DNA of 64,000 bases, taken from contig NZ_JAKNUW010000001.1 of assembly GCF_023155805.1 (NCBI RefSeq), forward strand, positions 206,740 through 270,739, given 5' to 3'. This DNA comes from Micrococcus lacusdianchii. GTDB taxonomy: Bacteria > Actinomycetota > Actinomycetes > Actinomycetales > Micrococcaceae. The notes under the pieces were generated by a model, which saw only the letters and a program-made list of their open reading frames with translations, was not told the DNA's origin and did not search any database. This document shows positions 45,873 through 58,336 of this stretch, piece after piece (positions within the stretch are counted from its first letter, which is position 1; each line of letters starts with the position of its first letter). A program made the position numbers and the translations under genes.

Positions 45873-46820
45873 TCAGCGGGCCGAGCGGAGGGCAGGTGCC
45901 CCACGGCGGGCGATCTCTGCGGCCGCCTCCCGGTACGCCACGGCGCCGGCGGACGCCGGATCATAGGTCAGCACGGTCTGCTGGTAGCTCGGGGCCTCGG
46001 AGATGCGCACGTTGCGGGGGATGGCGATGTCCAGCAGCTGGTCCGGGAAATGGGACCGCACCTCCTCGGCCACCTGCACGGCCAGGTTCATCCGCGCGTC
46101 GAACATCGTCAGGAGGATGGTGGTCACCTGCAGACGCGGGTTCAGGTGCTTCTGGATCATCTGGACGCTGTTCAACAGCTGCGAGAGTCCCTCGAGCGCG
46201 TAGTACTCCGCCTGGATGGGGATGAGGACCTCCTCGGCCGCCACGAACGCGTTCACGGTCAACAGGCCCAGAGAGGGCGGGCAGTCGATGAACACGTAGT
46301 CCAGGCGCTCCTGTCCCTGCTCCTCACGCCAGGCCATGTACCGCTCGAGCGCCCGGGACAGCCGCTGCTCGCGGGCCACGAGGGAGACCAGCTCGATCTC
46401 GGCGCCGGCGAGCTCAGTGGTCGAGGGGACCACCTGCAGGCCGTCCACGTCCGGGGAGTCCTGGACGACCTCCCGCATCTCCATCTCGTCGAGCAGCACG
46501 TCGTACACGGAGGCCACCTCGGCACCGTGCGGGACGTTGAGCGCTGTGGAGGCGTTGCCCTGCGGATCCATGTCGATCACGAGCACCCGCATCCCGGTGC
46601 GCGCCAGCGCGGCGGCCAGGTTCACGGTGGTGGTCGTCTTGCCGACGCCGCCCTTCTGGTTCGACGTCGTGAAGACCCGGGGCCGCTCGGGAGCCGTGGG
46701 GCGCCGGCTGCGCAGGCGCGCGGCGTCCTCCGACGCGGAGCCCCGGTCCGCCGTGCGGCCGGACCATCTCTGCTTGAGGGCCTTCCAGGTGCCCCCGCGG
46801 CCGTCCTCGTCCTTGGCCAT
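45873..46820 (-). CDS. parA: Chromosome-partitioning ATPase ParA
   Basis: Walker-type ATPase that moves ParB-parS complexes. The 315-residue protein has a charged N-terminal 45 residues, the deviant Walker A motif NQKGGVGKTTTTVNLA (with the signature lysine), DMDPQGNAST and the Walker B region YVFIDCPPSLGLLTVNA. It follows rsmG by 75 bp in the same direction, the usual actinobacterial order, but parB does not follow directly. Confidence 0.97.
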   Translation of the reverse strand: MAKDEDGRGGTWKALKQRWSGRTADRGSASEDAARLRSRRPTAPERPRVFTTSNQKGGVGKTTTTVNLAAALARTGMRVLVIDMDPQGNASTALNVPHGAEVASVYDVLLDEMEMREVVQDSPDVDGLQVVPSTTELAGAEIELVSLVAREQRLSRALERYMAWREEQGQERLDYVFIDCPPSLGLLTVNAFVAAEEVLIPIQAEYYALEGLSQLLNSVQMIQKHLNPRLQVTTILLTMFDARMNLAVQVAEEVRSHFPDQLLDIAIPRNVRISEAPSYQQTVLTYDPASAGAVAYREAAAEIARRGAPALRSAR

Positions 46821-46895
46821 GCGTCCTCCTCCTCGCCGGGCACGCCGGCATGGTCCGGGGAGACCGTGCGACCGCCCCTCGGGGGAGGGGAGGGG

Positions 46896-47609
46896 TCAGC
46901 GGGAGCGGCGTGCGGGCACACGCACCACGGTGGTGGGCTCGGGCAGCAGGCCCTCGCCCACGGTGACGATCTCCGGTTCGGCACCACCATACTTGCGCAG
47001 CGGCTTCCGGGCGGCGGTGATCTCCTCGGCCACGGAGCGGCCCTTGATGGCCAGCAGCTCGCCGGAGCTCCGCAGGAGGGGCATGGTCAGCGGCAGGAGC
47101 GTCTTGAGGGCGGAGACGGCTCGCGCGGTCACCACGTCCACCTGGACCTCGTCCGCCACCTGCTCGGAGCGGGCCCGGACGACCTCCACGTTCGTCAGGC
47201 CTAGGTCCGCCACCACCATCTCGAGCCACGACACGCGGCGCTCGAGGGGCTCGATCAGCGTGATGCGGCAGTCCGGGCGCGCCAGCGCCAGGCACAGGCC
47301 GGGCAGGCCCGCGCCGGAGCCCACGTCCGCCACGAGCGCGCCGTCCGGCAGCAGCTCGGCCACCACGGCGCAGTTGAGGACGTGGCGCTCCCACAGTCGG
47401 GGCACCTCGCGGGGGCCCAGCAGCCCCCACTCGGTGCCCGTGGTGGCCAGGTGCCCCACGTAGCGCTCCGCGAGGGGCAGAGCCTCTCCGAACACGCTCG
47501 CGGCAGCGGGGCGCAGCTCCTCGGTCAGGGCGGGGGCGGCTGCCGACGCCGGCGCCGGCGCCTCCGCCTCGGCGGCCCCGGGGGCCTGGGGGTCGCGGGG
47601 ATCAGCCAT
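46896..47609 (-). CDS. rsmG: 16S rRNA (guanine527-N7)-methyltransferase
   Basis: Methylates G527 of 16S rRNA; loss gives low-level streptomycin resistance in other bacteria. About 237 residues from ATG 47609 (GTG 47615 is also possible). It has the SAM motif VADVGSGAGLPGLCLAL, LIEPLERRVSWLE and the VTARAVSALKTLL segment. An Ala/Pro-rich N-terminal tail precedes the domain. It overlaps the jag stop by eight bases. Confidence 0.94.
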   Translation of the reverse strand: MADPRDPQAPGAAEAEAPAPASAAAPALTEELRPAAASVFGEALPLAERYVGHLATTGTEWGLLGPREVPRLWERHVLNCAVVAELLPDGALVADVGSGAGLPGLCLALARPDCRITLIEPLERRVSWLEMVVADLGLTNVEVVRARSEQVADEVQVDVVTARAVSALKTLLPLTMPLLRSSGELLAIKGRSVAEEITAARKPLRKYGGAEPEIVTVGEGLLPEPTTVVRVPARRSR

Positions 47610-48186
47610 CGGCACTGATCACCACGTGGCGCCGCGGGCCCTCGCCCTCGGACTCGGAGGCGAGGCCGGCCTCGGCGACGACGTCGTGCACGATCTTGCG
47701 CTCGTACGCGCCCATCGGGTCGAGGTGGACAGTGCCGGCGCCCTCGCGCACGCGGTCCACCGCTTCGGCCGCGACGCGGCGCAGCTCGGCGTCGCGGCGC
47801 GCACGGTGGCCGGCGATGTCCAGGATGAGGCGGGAGCGGTGGCCGGTGGCGGCGAGCACGGCCAGGCGCACGAGTTCCTGCAGGGCCTCGAGGGTCCTGC
47901 CATCGGGGCCCACGAGGTCGGCGAGACGGTCGTCCTCGTCGTCCTCGCCGGGGACCACGGAGACGTAGGTGCGGCCGTCCCGGACCTCGATGTCGATGTC
48001 CCCGTCCAGGTCCGCGATGTCGAGCAGCTCCTCGACGTAGTCGGCGGCCGCGTCGCCCTCCTCCTCGAGGCGCCGCGCCGCCTCGGCGCGCTCGTCCTCG
48101 GCGGGGGCCTGCGCGGCGGTCTCCGCGGGCACACCCGCGGCCTCGTCGACGGGGGTCGGGGCGGCGGTCTCCTCGGGCTCGGTCAC
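47602..48186 (-). CDS. jag: Jag/KhpB-like RNA-binding protein (KH and R3H domains)
   Basis: A 194-residue protein with an acidic N-terminal half, a KH-like segment (DDRLADLVGPDGRTLEALQELVRLAVL) and an R3H domain (AERVREG-type AVDRVREGAG, DPMGAYERKIVHDVV). Homologues bind RNA and affect cell-wall growth. It overlaps yidC by four bases and sits in the conserved rpmH-rnpA-yidD-yidC-jag-rsmG block. Confidence 0.93.
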   Translation of the reverse strand: MTEPEETAAPTPVDEAAGVPAETAAQAPAEDERAEAARRLEEEGDAAADYVEELLDIADLDGDIDIEVRDGRTYVSVVPGEDDEDDRLADLVGPDGRTLEALQELVRLAVLAATGHRSRLILDIAGHRARRDAELRRVAAEAVDRVREGAGTVHLDPMGAYERKIVHDVVAEAGLASESEGEGPRRHVVISADG

Positions 48187-49190
48187 TTCTTCCTCCGGTT
48201 CTTGCGCTGCGGCTGCTGCCGCTGGTTCGAGGTCCGCCGGGGGGCGGCGTCGGTGCGCACGAGCTCACCCGCGGCGGGGGAGGAGGTGGAGGCTGCGGCG
48301 GCCTGCGGGGCCGGGGCGGAGGTCACCTTCTGGCCGACGGGCGGCAGGCCCTTGGCGGCGCGGCGCTCGTTGAGCTCCTGCTCCGCGAGGGAGCCGGGGG
48401 TGGGGTTGCGGCGGATGATCCACCACTGCTGGCCCACGGCCCAGAAGTTCGAGTAGGTCCAGTAGAGGAGCACGCCGATGGGGAAGTTGATGCCGCCGAT
48501 GCCGAAGATCAGGGGCATCGCGTAGAGCATGATCTGCTGCGTCTGCATCATCGGGCCCGTGAGGGCCGTCTGGGTCATGTTCTTGGTCATCAGCATCTTC
48601 TGCATGAAGAACATGGACCCGGACATCAGCACGATCAGGATCAGGGCCACGATCACCACGGCCACCGTGTTGGCCTGGTCGAACGAGCGCAGGAGCGTGT
48701 CGGACATGCGCGCGCCGAAGATCGTGGAGCCCTCGAAGGAGCGGATCTGGTCCGCGGACAGGGCGTCCATGCCCTCACCGCGCTCGGCCGCGCCGCGGGC
48801 GCCGATCAGCACCTGGTAGAGGGCGAAGAAGAACGGCATCTGGATGAGCAGCGGGAGGCACGCGGCGAACGGGTTCGCCTTGTGCTCCTTCATCAGGGCC
48901 TGCTGCTCGAGCGCCATGGCCTGGCGGGAGAGCGAGTCCTTCTTGCCCTTGTACTTGGCCTGCAGCTTCTGCAGCTCGGGCTGGATGGCCTGCATGGAGC
49001 GCTGCGCGTTGATCTGCTTCACGAACAGCGGGATCAGCAGGGTGCGGATGAGCACCACCAGCAGGAGGATGGACAGCGCCCAGGTCCAGCCGGAGTCGGG
49101 GGACATGCCCGCCATCTCCAGGACGGTGTGGAACGCGCCGAGCAGCCAGGACATAATCCAGCGGAACGGGGCGAGGATGGCTTCGAACAT
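48183..49190 (-). CDS. yidC: Membrane protein insertase YidC
   Basis: Inserts proteins in the membrane with or without Sec. The 335-residue protein has a short N-terminus (no large periplasmic domain), five predicted membrane segments, and family parts ELQKLQAKYKGKKD, LLIQMPFFFALYQVL and FPIGVLLYWTYSNFWAVGQQ. The C-terminus is a basic tail (QPQRKNRRKK) suited to ribosome contact. It starts 5 bp after the yidD stop. Confidence 0.96.
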   Translation of the reverse strand: MFEAILAPFRWIMSWLLGAFHTVLEMAGMSPDSGWTWALSILLLVVLIRTLLIPLFVKQINAQRSMQAIQPELQKLQAKYKGKKDSLSRQAMALEQQALMKEHKANPFAACLPLLIQMPFFFALYQVLIGARGAAERGEGMDALSADQIRSFEGSTIFGARMSDTLLRSFDQANTVAVVIVALILIVLMSGSMFFMQKMLMTKNMTQTALTGPMMQTQQIMLYAMPLIFGIGGINFPIGVLLYWTYSNFWAVGQQWWIIRRNPTPGSLAEQELNERRAAKGLPPVGQKVTSAPAPQAAAASTSSPAAGELVRTDAAPRRTSNQRQQPQRKNRRKK

Positions 49191-49195
49191 CGGTC

Positions 49196-49561
49196 TCAGT
49201 CCTCCTGCGAGGGGTCAGGTGGGATGGGCGGGTGGTTGAGGGCGATGATCCGCGGCTCGCGTCCCGGGGGCCAGCGCCGGCGTCCCGGGGGGACGGGGTC
49301 CACGCCGCCGTCGTTCCAGGGGTGGCAGCGGGCCACGCGGGCGGCGGCCAGCGCCGAGCCCTTCACCGCGCCGTGCACGTGCACGGCCTCCAGCCCGTAG
49401 GCGGAGCAGCTGGGGAAGAATCGGCAGACGGGGCCGTAGAGGGGCGAGACCACCGCGCGGTAGGCGGTGAGCAGCCAGGCCAGCAGGGTGGCCGGCAGGG
49501 CGCGGAGCGGGCCCCACTCCTGCGCAGGCTCCAGCACGACGTACGGGGAGGAGGCGGTCAT
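49196..49561 (-). CDS. yidD: Membrane protein insertion efficiency factor YidD
   Basis: A 121-residue protein from ATG 49561. It carries the family motif [20 protein letters not shown] and [17 protein letters not shown], with an N-terminal amphipathic helix ([20 protein letters not shown]). It begins 1 bp after the rnpA stop and precedes yidC. Confidence 0.95.
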   Translation of the reverse strand: MTASSPYVVLEPAQEWGPLRALPATLLAWLLTAYRAVVSPLYGPVCRFFPSCSAYGLEAVHVHGAVKGSALAAARVARCHPWNDGGVDPVPPGRRRWPPGREPRIIALNHPPIPPDPSQED

Positions 49562-49562
49562 C

Positions 49563-49961
49563 TCACCCCTCCTGAGCCCGAGGCGTGTGGCGGCGCAGGG
49601 CTGTGGAGAGGGCCCCGTGCACCTCACGGCGCAGGGTGGCATGGTCGGCCTCGGCGGCCGGCGGCAGGGCTCGGACCTGCACCAGCAGCGGGCGGCCGCG
49701 CAGGGCGTCCGATTCCAGCTCCTCGCGCAGGATCGCGCGCAGCCGCCGCGTCACGCGGTTGCGGACGACGGCGTTGCCCACGGCCTTGGACACGACGAAC
49801 CCGGCCCTCGGCTGACGAGTCTGGCTCGACGCCGAGGACCGGGCGGGGGCCGGGTCCGATGCCACGCTCACCACGACGGCGGTCCGTCCGGCCCGGGAAC
49901 CGGTGCGGCGGATGTGGCGGAACTCCTCGGGCCGACGGACGCGGCGGTCACGGGGCAGCAC
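49563..49961 (-). CDS. rnpA: Ribonuclease P protein component
   Basis: Protein subunit of RNase P, which trims the 5' ends of tRNAs. GTG 49961 gives [21 protein letters not shown], the standard start; an upstream in-frame ATG would overlap rpmH. The RNA-binding RNR motif is in [17 protein letters not shown]. Length 132 residues. It follows rpmH by 28 bp. Confidence 0.93.
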   Translation of the reverse strand: MLPRDRRVRRPEEFRHIRRTGSRAGRTAVVVSVASDPAPARSSASSQTRQPRAGFVVSKAVGNAVVRNRVTRRLRAILREELESDALRGRPLLVQVRALPPAAEADHATLRREVHGALSTALRRHTPRAQEG

Positions 49962-49989
49962 GAGCGCCGTGTCGGCCCGGGGAGCCGGA

Positions 49990-50127
49990 TCAGGCCGAGA
50001 GCTCGGTGCGACCCTTGCCACGGCGCGCGGCCAGGATGGCGCGGCCGGCGCGGGTGCGCATGCGGGAGCGGAAGCCGTGCTTCTTGGCGCGGCGACGGTT
50101 GTTCGGCTGGAAGGTGCGCTTGCTCAC
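49990..50127 (-). CDS. rpmH: 50S ribosomal protein L34
   Basis: A 45-residue, very basic protein, start GTG 50127, with the invariant [17 protein letters not shown] and [19 protein letters not shown]. It is the first gene of the leftward block, divergent from dnaA. Confidence 0.97.
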   Translation of the reverse strand: MSKRTFQPNNRRRAKKHGFRSRMRTRAGRAILAARRGKGRTELSA

Positions 50128-50482
50128 TGTGATCACTCCACGACGTGTAGGTGTGCCTTCGATCGTCGACCTGAGGACATGAACCAGGGGGAAGGACCGG
50201 GGAGGCTCTGACATGAAATCCCCGGCGGGCGCAGCGGTGTGCACAGAGGGCACGGCACCGCCCCGGGGGACCAGGCGACTCTAGTCGTCCGCCGGCCCAG
50301 GGGTCAAGCGGGGTGCGCGACATCGGCCCTGGGCGGAGGAGATCCGTCCGGGCTGTCCACAGGAGGATACGGGTTGTCCACTCCTTGTGCACAACCCTGT
50401 GGACAACAGGTAGGCTGACGCAGATCGAAGGCACACCGCAGCGGGCCGCCCGGGCCCGTCGCCCGGGGAGAGGACGTCCGCC
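50128..50482. promoter_or_regulatory. rpmH-dnaA intergenic region with DnaA boxes
   Basis: A 355-bp gap holding the divergent rpmH and dnaA promoters. DnaA boxes: perfect TGTGGACAA at 50398-50406, CTGTCCACA at 50353-50361 and TTGTCCACT at 50374-50382, placed to autoregulate dnaA. Confidence 0.75.
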
Positions 50483-52021
50483 ATGACGGCAGAGCAGGCC
50501 GTGCTGGAGCGATGGCGCAGGGTCGTCTCCTCCCTGGAGGACGACGCGCGGGTCACCGCCCGGCTCATGGGGTACGTCTACCTCGCCCAGCCGCAGGGTC
50601 AGATCGGCAACACCCTGCTGCTGGCCGTGCCCAACGAGACGACGCGCGAGACCCTGCAGGGCGCGCAGGTGGCGGACGCCCTCACGGACGCCCTCACCGC
50701 GGTGTTCGGCGCGGAGATGCTCCTGGCCATCTCGATCGACGCGAGCCTCCAGCCGCCGCGCACCCCCTCGGCGGACGACCGCCGCGCGGAGGTCCCTGCC
50801 GCGCCGACCGCGGCCGACGCCGAGCCCCCCGTCTCCGCCCCCGTGCCCCCTGCCGCCGGCACCCATCGGGGGATCGCGGAGGAGCTGCCCGGCCTGGCCC
50901 GCCCGCGCCCGCAGGAGGCACCCGCCCCCGCGCCCGGCGCCCCGGGCGCGCCCACCCCGGCGCCGCCGTCGACGTCCTCGGAGACGAGCCGGCTCAACGA
51001 CAGGTATCACTTCGACACGTTCGTGATCGGCTCCTCGAACCGGTTCGCGCACGCCGCGGCCAACGCCGTGGCGGAGGCCCCGGCCAAGGCGTACAACCCG
51101 TTGTTCATCTACGGCGAGTCCGGCCTCGGCAAGACCCACCTGCTGCACGCGATCGGGCACTACGCCCGGCGGCTCTACCCGGGCCTGCGGGTGCGGTACG
51201 TGAACTCGGAGGAGTTCACCAACGACTTCATCAACTCCATCCGCCATGACGAGGGCGCCTCGTTCAAGCAGGTCTACCGCAACGTGGACATCCTGCTGAT
51301 CGACGACATCCAGTTCCTGGCGGACAAGGAGGCGACGGTCGAGGAGTTCTTCCACACCTTCAACACGCTCTACAACAACAACAAGCAGGTCGTGATCACC
51401 TCGGACCTGCCGCCCAAGCAGCTCTCCGGGTTCGAGGACCGGCTGCGCTCCCGCTTCGAGTGGGGCCTGATCACGGACATCCAGCCGCCGGACCTGGAGA
51501 CCCGCATCGCGATCCTCCGCAAGAAGGCGGAGGCGGAGGGCCTGGTGGCCCCGCCGGAGGCCCTGGAGTACATCGCCTCCCGGATCTCCACGAACATCCG
51601 AGAGCTCGAGGGCGCGCTGATCCGGGTGACGGCGTTCGCGTCCCTCAACCGTCAGACGGTGGACATCGAGCTGGCGGAGCAGGTGCTCAAGGACCTGATC
51701 ACGGACGACGCCGGGCATGAGATCACGCCGGAGCTGATCGTCCACACGACGGCCGAGTACTTCAACCTCACGATGGACGAGCTGACCAGCAAGTCGCGGA
51801 CCCGAACGCTCGTGACCGCCCGGCAGATCGCGATGTACCTGCTGCGCGAGCTCACGGAGATGTCCCTGCCGAAGATCGGGCAGGAGCTCGGCGGTCGCGA
51901 CCACACCACGGTGATGCATGCGGACCGCAAGATCCGCGAGCTCATGGCGGAGCGCCGGACGATCTTCAACCAGGTGACGGAGCTCACCAACGAGATCAAG
52001 CGCAAGCAGCGCGGCGGCTGA
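50483..52021 (+). CDS. dnaA: Chromosomal replication initiator DnaA
   Basis: Initiator AAA+ ATPase of 512 residues. Domain I is at about 1-90, a long Ala/Pro-rich domain II at about 90-170, the AAA+ domain with [18 protein letters not shown] and [15 protein letters not shown], and domain IV with the signature [15 protein letters not shown] that reads DnaA boxes. DnaA boxes lie on both sides of the gene. Confidence 0.98.
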   Translation: MTAEQAVLERWRRVVSSLEDDARVTARLMGYVYLAQPQGQIGNTLLLAVPNETTRETLQGAQVADALTDALTAVFGAEMLLAISIDASLQPPRTPSADDRRAEVPAAPTAADAEPPVSAPVPPAAGTHRGIAEELPGLARPRPQEAPAPAPGAPGAPTPAPPSTSSETSRLNDRYHFDTFVIGSSNRFAHAAANAVAEAPAKAYNPLFIYGESGLGKTHLLHAIGHYARRLYPGLRVRYVNSEEFTNDFINSIRHDEGASFKQVYRNVDILLIDDIQFLADKEATVEEFFHTFNTLYNNNKQVVITSDLPPKQLSGFEDRLRSRFEWGLITDIQPPDLETRIAILRKKAEAEGLVAPPEALEYIASRISTNIRELEGALIRVTAFASLNRQTVDIELAEQVLKDLITDDAGHEITPELIVHTTAEYFNLTMDELTSKSRTRTLVTARQIAMYLLRELTEMSLPKIGQELGGRDHTTVMHADRKIRELMAERRTIFNQVTELTNEIKRKQRGG

Positions 52022-52780
52022 CGGGCCGCCCGGACCCTCGACCACCGGTCGACGGTCCGTCCACATTGTCCACCGCTGTGGACAACCCGGTGGACAACGT
52101 CGTCGCCTGTGGATGACACGGCGCCGTGTGGACGGCGGGATCCTGCACCACTCCGTGTCCCCAGCCCTCTCCACATCCTTGGGGACACGAACGGTCCACA
52201 TCCGGGGGAACCACACCGATGTGATTCGACCATCCACCGCTGTCCACAGTTGTCCACAGGGTCGATCGGCATGATTCCGGTGTTTCTAGCCGATGTGGAC
52301 ACGTACTGTGCACAACGCTGTGGACAAGCGCGGGACGGTGGGGCCGATCCTCGGGACAACGCGGCCGGACGCTGTGGATCCCTGCCGGGCCAGCAGCGAC
52401 GTCGTCCACCGGCCGTGCACACCCCGAACGGGACGGGATCCACACGGTTCCCCCAGCGGAATCGACGGAACGACGCGCTCCGGAGCGGATCTCCACAGAT
52501 TCCACACCTGCTACCACCACTCCTGATCCCTTCCCGAAGATCCCGCCAAGCAACATCAACCCGCCTCGGCTTCCCGGCCGACGAATCACAAGAACCGGAG
52601 CGCCCACAGGGCGCTCGAGCGACCTGACACCGCGCTCTCAGACCGCCTATGCTGACTGGGCGCGCCTCCTTGAACCACAGAGATCCTTGTGATTCACCGG
52701 CAGACGCCGTCCCGTGGACCGTGAGCCCCGTCTCCGGCCTCCCGACCGCAAGATCCCGCCAGAGAGGCAGTGCAGAGACC
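52022..52780. other. oriC: Probable oriC between dnaA and dnaN
   Basis: A 759-bp gene-free stretch dense in DnaA boxes: perfect copies at 52077-52085, 52250-52258 and 52319-52327, and near copies such as CCGTCCACA 52057, TTGTCCACC 52066, GGTGGACAA 52089 and CTGTCCACA 52240, on both strands. The part after about 52490 (TCCACACCTGCTACC to ACATCAACCC) has no box and is less GC-rich, a possible unwinding zone. Position and boxes match oriC of other actinobacteria. Confidence 0.88.
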
Positions 52781-53896
52781 GTGAAGTTCACCGTGGCACG
52801 CGACATCCTCAGCGACGCCGTCTCCTGGGCGGCCCGCTCCCTGTCCCCGCGGCCGCCGGTGCCGGTCCTCTCCGGGCTGCTGGTCACCGCCGAGGACGGG
52901 CTCATCTCGATCGCCAGCTTCGACTACGAGACCTCGGCCCGCCTGGAGATCGAGGCGGACGTGGAGACCGAGGGCCAGGTCCTCGTCTCCGGCCGGCTGC
53001 TGAACGACATCGTCCGGTCGCTGCCCGCCGCCCCGGTCACGGTGGAGCTCGACGGCGGCAAGGTGCTCGTCTCGTGCCGCTCCTCGCGCTTCTCGCTGGC
53101 CACCATGCCCGTGGGGGACTACCCCGCCCTACCCGCGCTGCCGACGGCCGCCGGCACCGTGGACGGCGCGGCGTTCGCCCACGCGGTGACCCAGGTGACC
53201 GTGGCCGCCTCCCGGGACGACACCCTCCCGATCCTCACCGCGGTCAAGGTCGAGATCGAAGGCGACACCATGACGTTCCTCGCCACGGACCGCTACCGGC
53301 TGGCCATGAAGGAGATCCGCTGGACCCCCGCGGACCCGTCCGTGTCCACGTCACTGCTGATCAAGGCCCGCACCCTGACCGAGGTGGCCAAGTCCCTCGG
53401 CGGCGGCGGACAGCTGGAGATCATGTTCGGCGAGAACGCCGACCTCGTGGGGTTCTCCTCGGGCGGCCGGCGCACCACCTCCGTCCTGGTGGACGGCGAG
53501 TACCCCAAGATCCGCTCCCTGTTCCCGGAGTCCAGTCCCATCGAGGCCGTGGTAGACACCGCCGCCCTCGTGGAGGCCTCCCGGCGTGTGGCCCTCGTGG
53601 CCGAACGCAACACCGCGCTGCGCATGGTGTTCACCCAGGGCCAGGTGTCCCTGGACGCCGGCACCGGGGACGACGCCTCCGCCAACGAGTCCGTGCCCTG
53701 CACCCTGGAGGGGGACGACATCACCGTCGCCTTCAACCCGGCCTACCTGTCCGAGGGCCTGGCCGTCGTCGACCAGCCCCAGGTGCGCTTCTCCTTCACC
53801 TCGGCCCCCAAGCCGGCCCTGCTCACGGGCGTCTCCGAGGAGTCCGGGAGCGTCTCGGACCATCGGTACCTCGTGATGCCGGTCCGCCTGACCTGA
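52781..53896 (+). CDS. dnaN: DNA polymerase III beta subunit (sliding clamp)
   Basis: Ring-shaped processivity clamp, 371 residues. GTG 52781 gives the usual [21 protein letters not shown] start. The three clamp repeats are seen, with [29 protein letters not shown] and the C-terminal YLVMPVRL that forms part of the partner-binding pocket. Confidence 0.97.
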   Translation: MKFTVARDILSDAVSWAARSLSPRPPVPVLSGLLVTAEDGLISIASFDYETSARLEIEADVETEGQVLVSGRLLNDIVRSLPAAPVTVELDGGKVLVSCRSSRFSLATMPVGDYPALPALPTAAGTVDGAAFAHAVTQVTVAASRDDTLPILTAVKVEIEGDTMTFLATDRYRLAMKEIRWTPADPSVSTSLLIKARTLTEVAKSLGGGGQLEIMFGENADLVGFSSGGRRTTSVLVDGEYPKIRSLFPESSPIEAVVDTAALVEASRRVALVAERNTALRMVFTQGQVSLDAGTGDDASANESVPCTLEGDDITVAFNPAYLSEGLAVVDQPQVRFSFTSAPKPALLTGVSEESGSVSDHRYLVMPVRLT

Positions 53897-53918
53897 CGGC
53901 CGGGGGCTGACCGCACCC

Positions 53919-55172
53919 GTGTACCTGTCCCACCTCACCGTCTCGGACTTCCGCTCCTACCGCTGGGCGGACCTGGAGCTGAGTGCGGGGTCCACCGTGC
54001 TGCTGGGCGCCAACGGGGTGGGCAAGACCAACCTGGTGGAGGCCATCGGCTACCTCGGCTCCCACCAGTCCCACCGCGTGAGCCAGGACGCCCAGCTGGT
54101 GCGGTTCGGTCAGGACCGCGCCCGGATCGCCGGCCGCGTGCACCGCGGCCGGCGCACCGTGGCCCTCGAGCTGGAGATCCTCCCGGGCCGCTCGAACCGG
54201 GTGGCCATCAACCGCGGCGCCCTCGTCCGTGCCCGGGAGGGCCTGGGGATCCTGCGGACCGTGGTGTTCGCGCCCGAGGACCTCGGGCTGGTGACGGGAG
54301 AGCCGGGGGGTCGGCGCCGGTTCCTGGACCAGCTCATGGTGCAGCTGCGGCCGTCCCTGGGCCAGGCCGCGGCGGACTACGAGCGGGTCCTGCGCCAGCG
54401 CAACGCACTGCTCAAGTCCGCCCGCCGCTCTCACCGCTGGAGCGCCGAGGAGGAGTCGACCCTCGAGGTGTGGGACCAGCACCTGGCCGCCGCCGGCGCC
54501 CGGCTGCTGCACGGCCGGCTGCACGTCCTGCGGCTGTTGGCACACCCCCTCGAGCAGGACTACGCGGCGCTGACCAACGGCTCCAAGGCCGCCGCGTACT
54601 CGTACGAGTCCACCGTGCCGCTCGCCCGGGGCGCGCATGCGGAGGTGCCGGCCGTCGCGGACCTGGCCGCGGACATGGCCACGGCGCTGCGCGCCCAGCG
54701 GGACGAGGAGCGCGCCCGGGCGCTCACGCTCGTCGGCCCGCACCGGGACGAGCTGGCCCTCTTCCTCGGCCCCGCGCCGGCCCGGGGCTACGCCTCTCAC
54801 GGGGAGACGTGGTCCCTGGCCCTGGCGCTGCGCCTGGCCGCGTACGACGTCCTGGTGGCGGACGAGCCGGACCCGGACGCCCGCCCCGTCCTGATCCTCG
54901 ACGACGTGTTCGCCGAGCTCGACGCCGCCCGCCGCACCCGGCTGGCCGGGCTGGTGGGCCGCGCGGAGCAGGTGGTGGTGACGGCCGCGGCGATCGCCGA
55001 CGTCCCCGCCGAGCTCGCCGGCCCGCGCGTGCTGATCCGCCAGGACGCGGAGGGCTCGGAGGCCGTGCCCGCCGCCGCCCCGGTGGAGGGGGACATCCGC
55101 GCCCCGCGCGTCGCGTCCCCGGACGCCGCCCCCGACGACGGCGCCCCGTCCCCGGAGCCGCCCGATGCGTGA
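53919..55172 (+). CDS. recF: DNA replication and repair protein RecF
   Basis: SMC-like ATPase that helps load RecA at gaps. GTG 53919, 22 bp after dnaN. The 417-residue protein has [20 protein letters not shown], the Walker [18 protein letters not shown], the signature [16 protein letters not shown] and Walker [14 protein letters not shown]. The tail past about 375 is Ala/Pro/Asp-rich. It overlaps the next gene by eight bases. Confidence 0.96.
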   Translation: MYLSHLTVSDFRSYRWADLELSAGSTVLLGANGVGKTNLVEAIGYLGSHQSHRVSQDAQLVRFGQDRARIAGRVHRGRRTVALELEILPGRSNRVAINRGALVRAREGLGILRTVVFAPEDLGLVTGEPGGRRRFLDQLMVQLRPSLGQAAADYERVLRQRNALLKSARRSHRWSAEEESTLEVWDQHLAAAGARLLHGRLHVLRLLAHPLEQDYAALTNGSKAAAYSYESTVPLARGAHAEVPAVADLAADMATALRAQRDEERARALTLVGPHRDELALFLGPAPARGYASHGETWSLALALRLAAYDVLVADEPDPDARPVLILDDVFAELDAARRTRLAGLVGRAEQVVVTAAAIADVPAELAGPRVLIRQDAEGSEAVPAAAPVEGDIRAPRVASPDAAPDDGAPSPEPPDA

Positions 55173-55770
55173 GCGGTCCCCGGAGCCGGACGCGCTCGCG
55201 GAGCTGCCCCCGGACCGGCCGGACCTGGCGCTCGTGCAGCTGCGCCGGGTCCGGGACGCCGCCCGGGAGCGGGGGGAGGCCCCCCTGCGCGCGCGGGGCA
55301 CCGCCGCCGGCCTGGCCACGCAGATGGCGGGCACCGGGTCCCCGGGCGGTGCCGCCGGCGGCCCCGCGGGGGCGGGGGGCGGGGCACGACGCCGGACCGG
55401 CACCCCCACGGACCGGGACCCGGCCGCCGTGTCCACCGTGTTCGGGCGCCTGATCCGGGACCGCGGCTGGTCCACGCCGGTGGCGGTGGGCTCGGTGCTC
55501 ACCCGCTGGGCTGAGCTCGTGGGGCCGGAGATCGCGCTGCACTGCCGTCCGGAGAGCTTCGAGAACTCGGTGGTGCGGGTGCGCACCAGCTCCACGGCGT
55601 GGGCCACCCAGCTGCGGCTGATGAGCCCGGTGCTGCTGCAGCGGTTCGACGAGGCCCTCGGGCCCGGCGTCGTGACGAGGATCGACGTGGCCGGACCGGC
55701 GGCCCCGAGCTGGCGGCACGGGCCGCGCACGGTGCGCGGCGGGCGCGGACCCCGGGACACCTACGGCTGA
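55165..55770 (+). CDS. dciA: DciA-like DUF721 protein
   Basis: A 201-residue protein. The N-terminal half is low-complexity Gly/Ala/Arg-rich; the C-terminal half ([19 protein letters not shown], then [18 protein letters not shown]) is the DUF721 domain of DciA, the helicase loader/operator in bacteria lacking DnaC. It lies in the recF-gyrB gap, its usual actinobacterial place. Confidence 0.9.
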   Translation: MRERSPEPDALAELPPDRPDLALVQLRRVRDAARERGEAPLRARGTAAGLATQMAGTGSPGGAAGGPAGAGGGARRRTGTPTDRDPAAVSTVFGRLIRDRGWSTPVAVGSVLTRWAELVGPEIALHCRPESFENSVVRVRTSSTAWATQLRLMSPVLLQRFDEALGPGVVTRIDVAGPAAPSWRHGPRTVRGGRGPRDTYG

Positions 55771-56111
55771 GGGCCCGAGACCGTGGACGCCCCTCTGGCG
55801 CGTCCGGAGGGGCCGGGGCGTGCCTGGAGCCCTGGGCAGGGTGCCCCGGCGGTCCTGAGCGGCCTCTGAGCCCGTCCACGGCATGATCCGGTCGCGCAGC
55901 ACCCCCCGATGCGGCGGGAGAGGCCACCACGCCGTAGGATGGCGGGGAACAGGCGCCGCCGGTCCCCGGCCGGCGGCCCGCCCCGCGCCCCTCGCGGACC
56001 GCCCCGGCAGACGTCGTCGGCGCGTCTCCCGGAACGGCGGGTCTCGCGCGCGTGCGCGCGGGGCCGAGCGGGGCGCCCCTGACCGTCCCGTCCTGAGGAA
56101 GTGACCCGCCC
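55771..56111. other. dciA-gyrB intergenic region
   Basis: A 341-bp GC-rich gap with no convincing gene. A TAGGAT at about 55935 could be a plus-strand -10 for gyrB; I see no matching -35 box and no clear hairpin. Confidence 0.35.
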
Positions 56112-58286
<2,175 letters not shown>

Positions 58287-58336
58287 TCCGGGCCGCCTGA
58301 CCTTCCCGAGACTTCCCACGCAGGAGAGGAGTCGCC

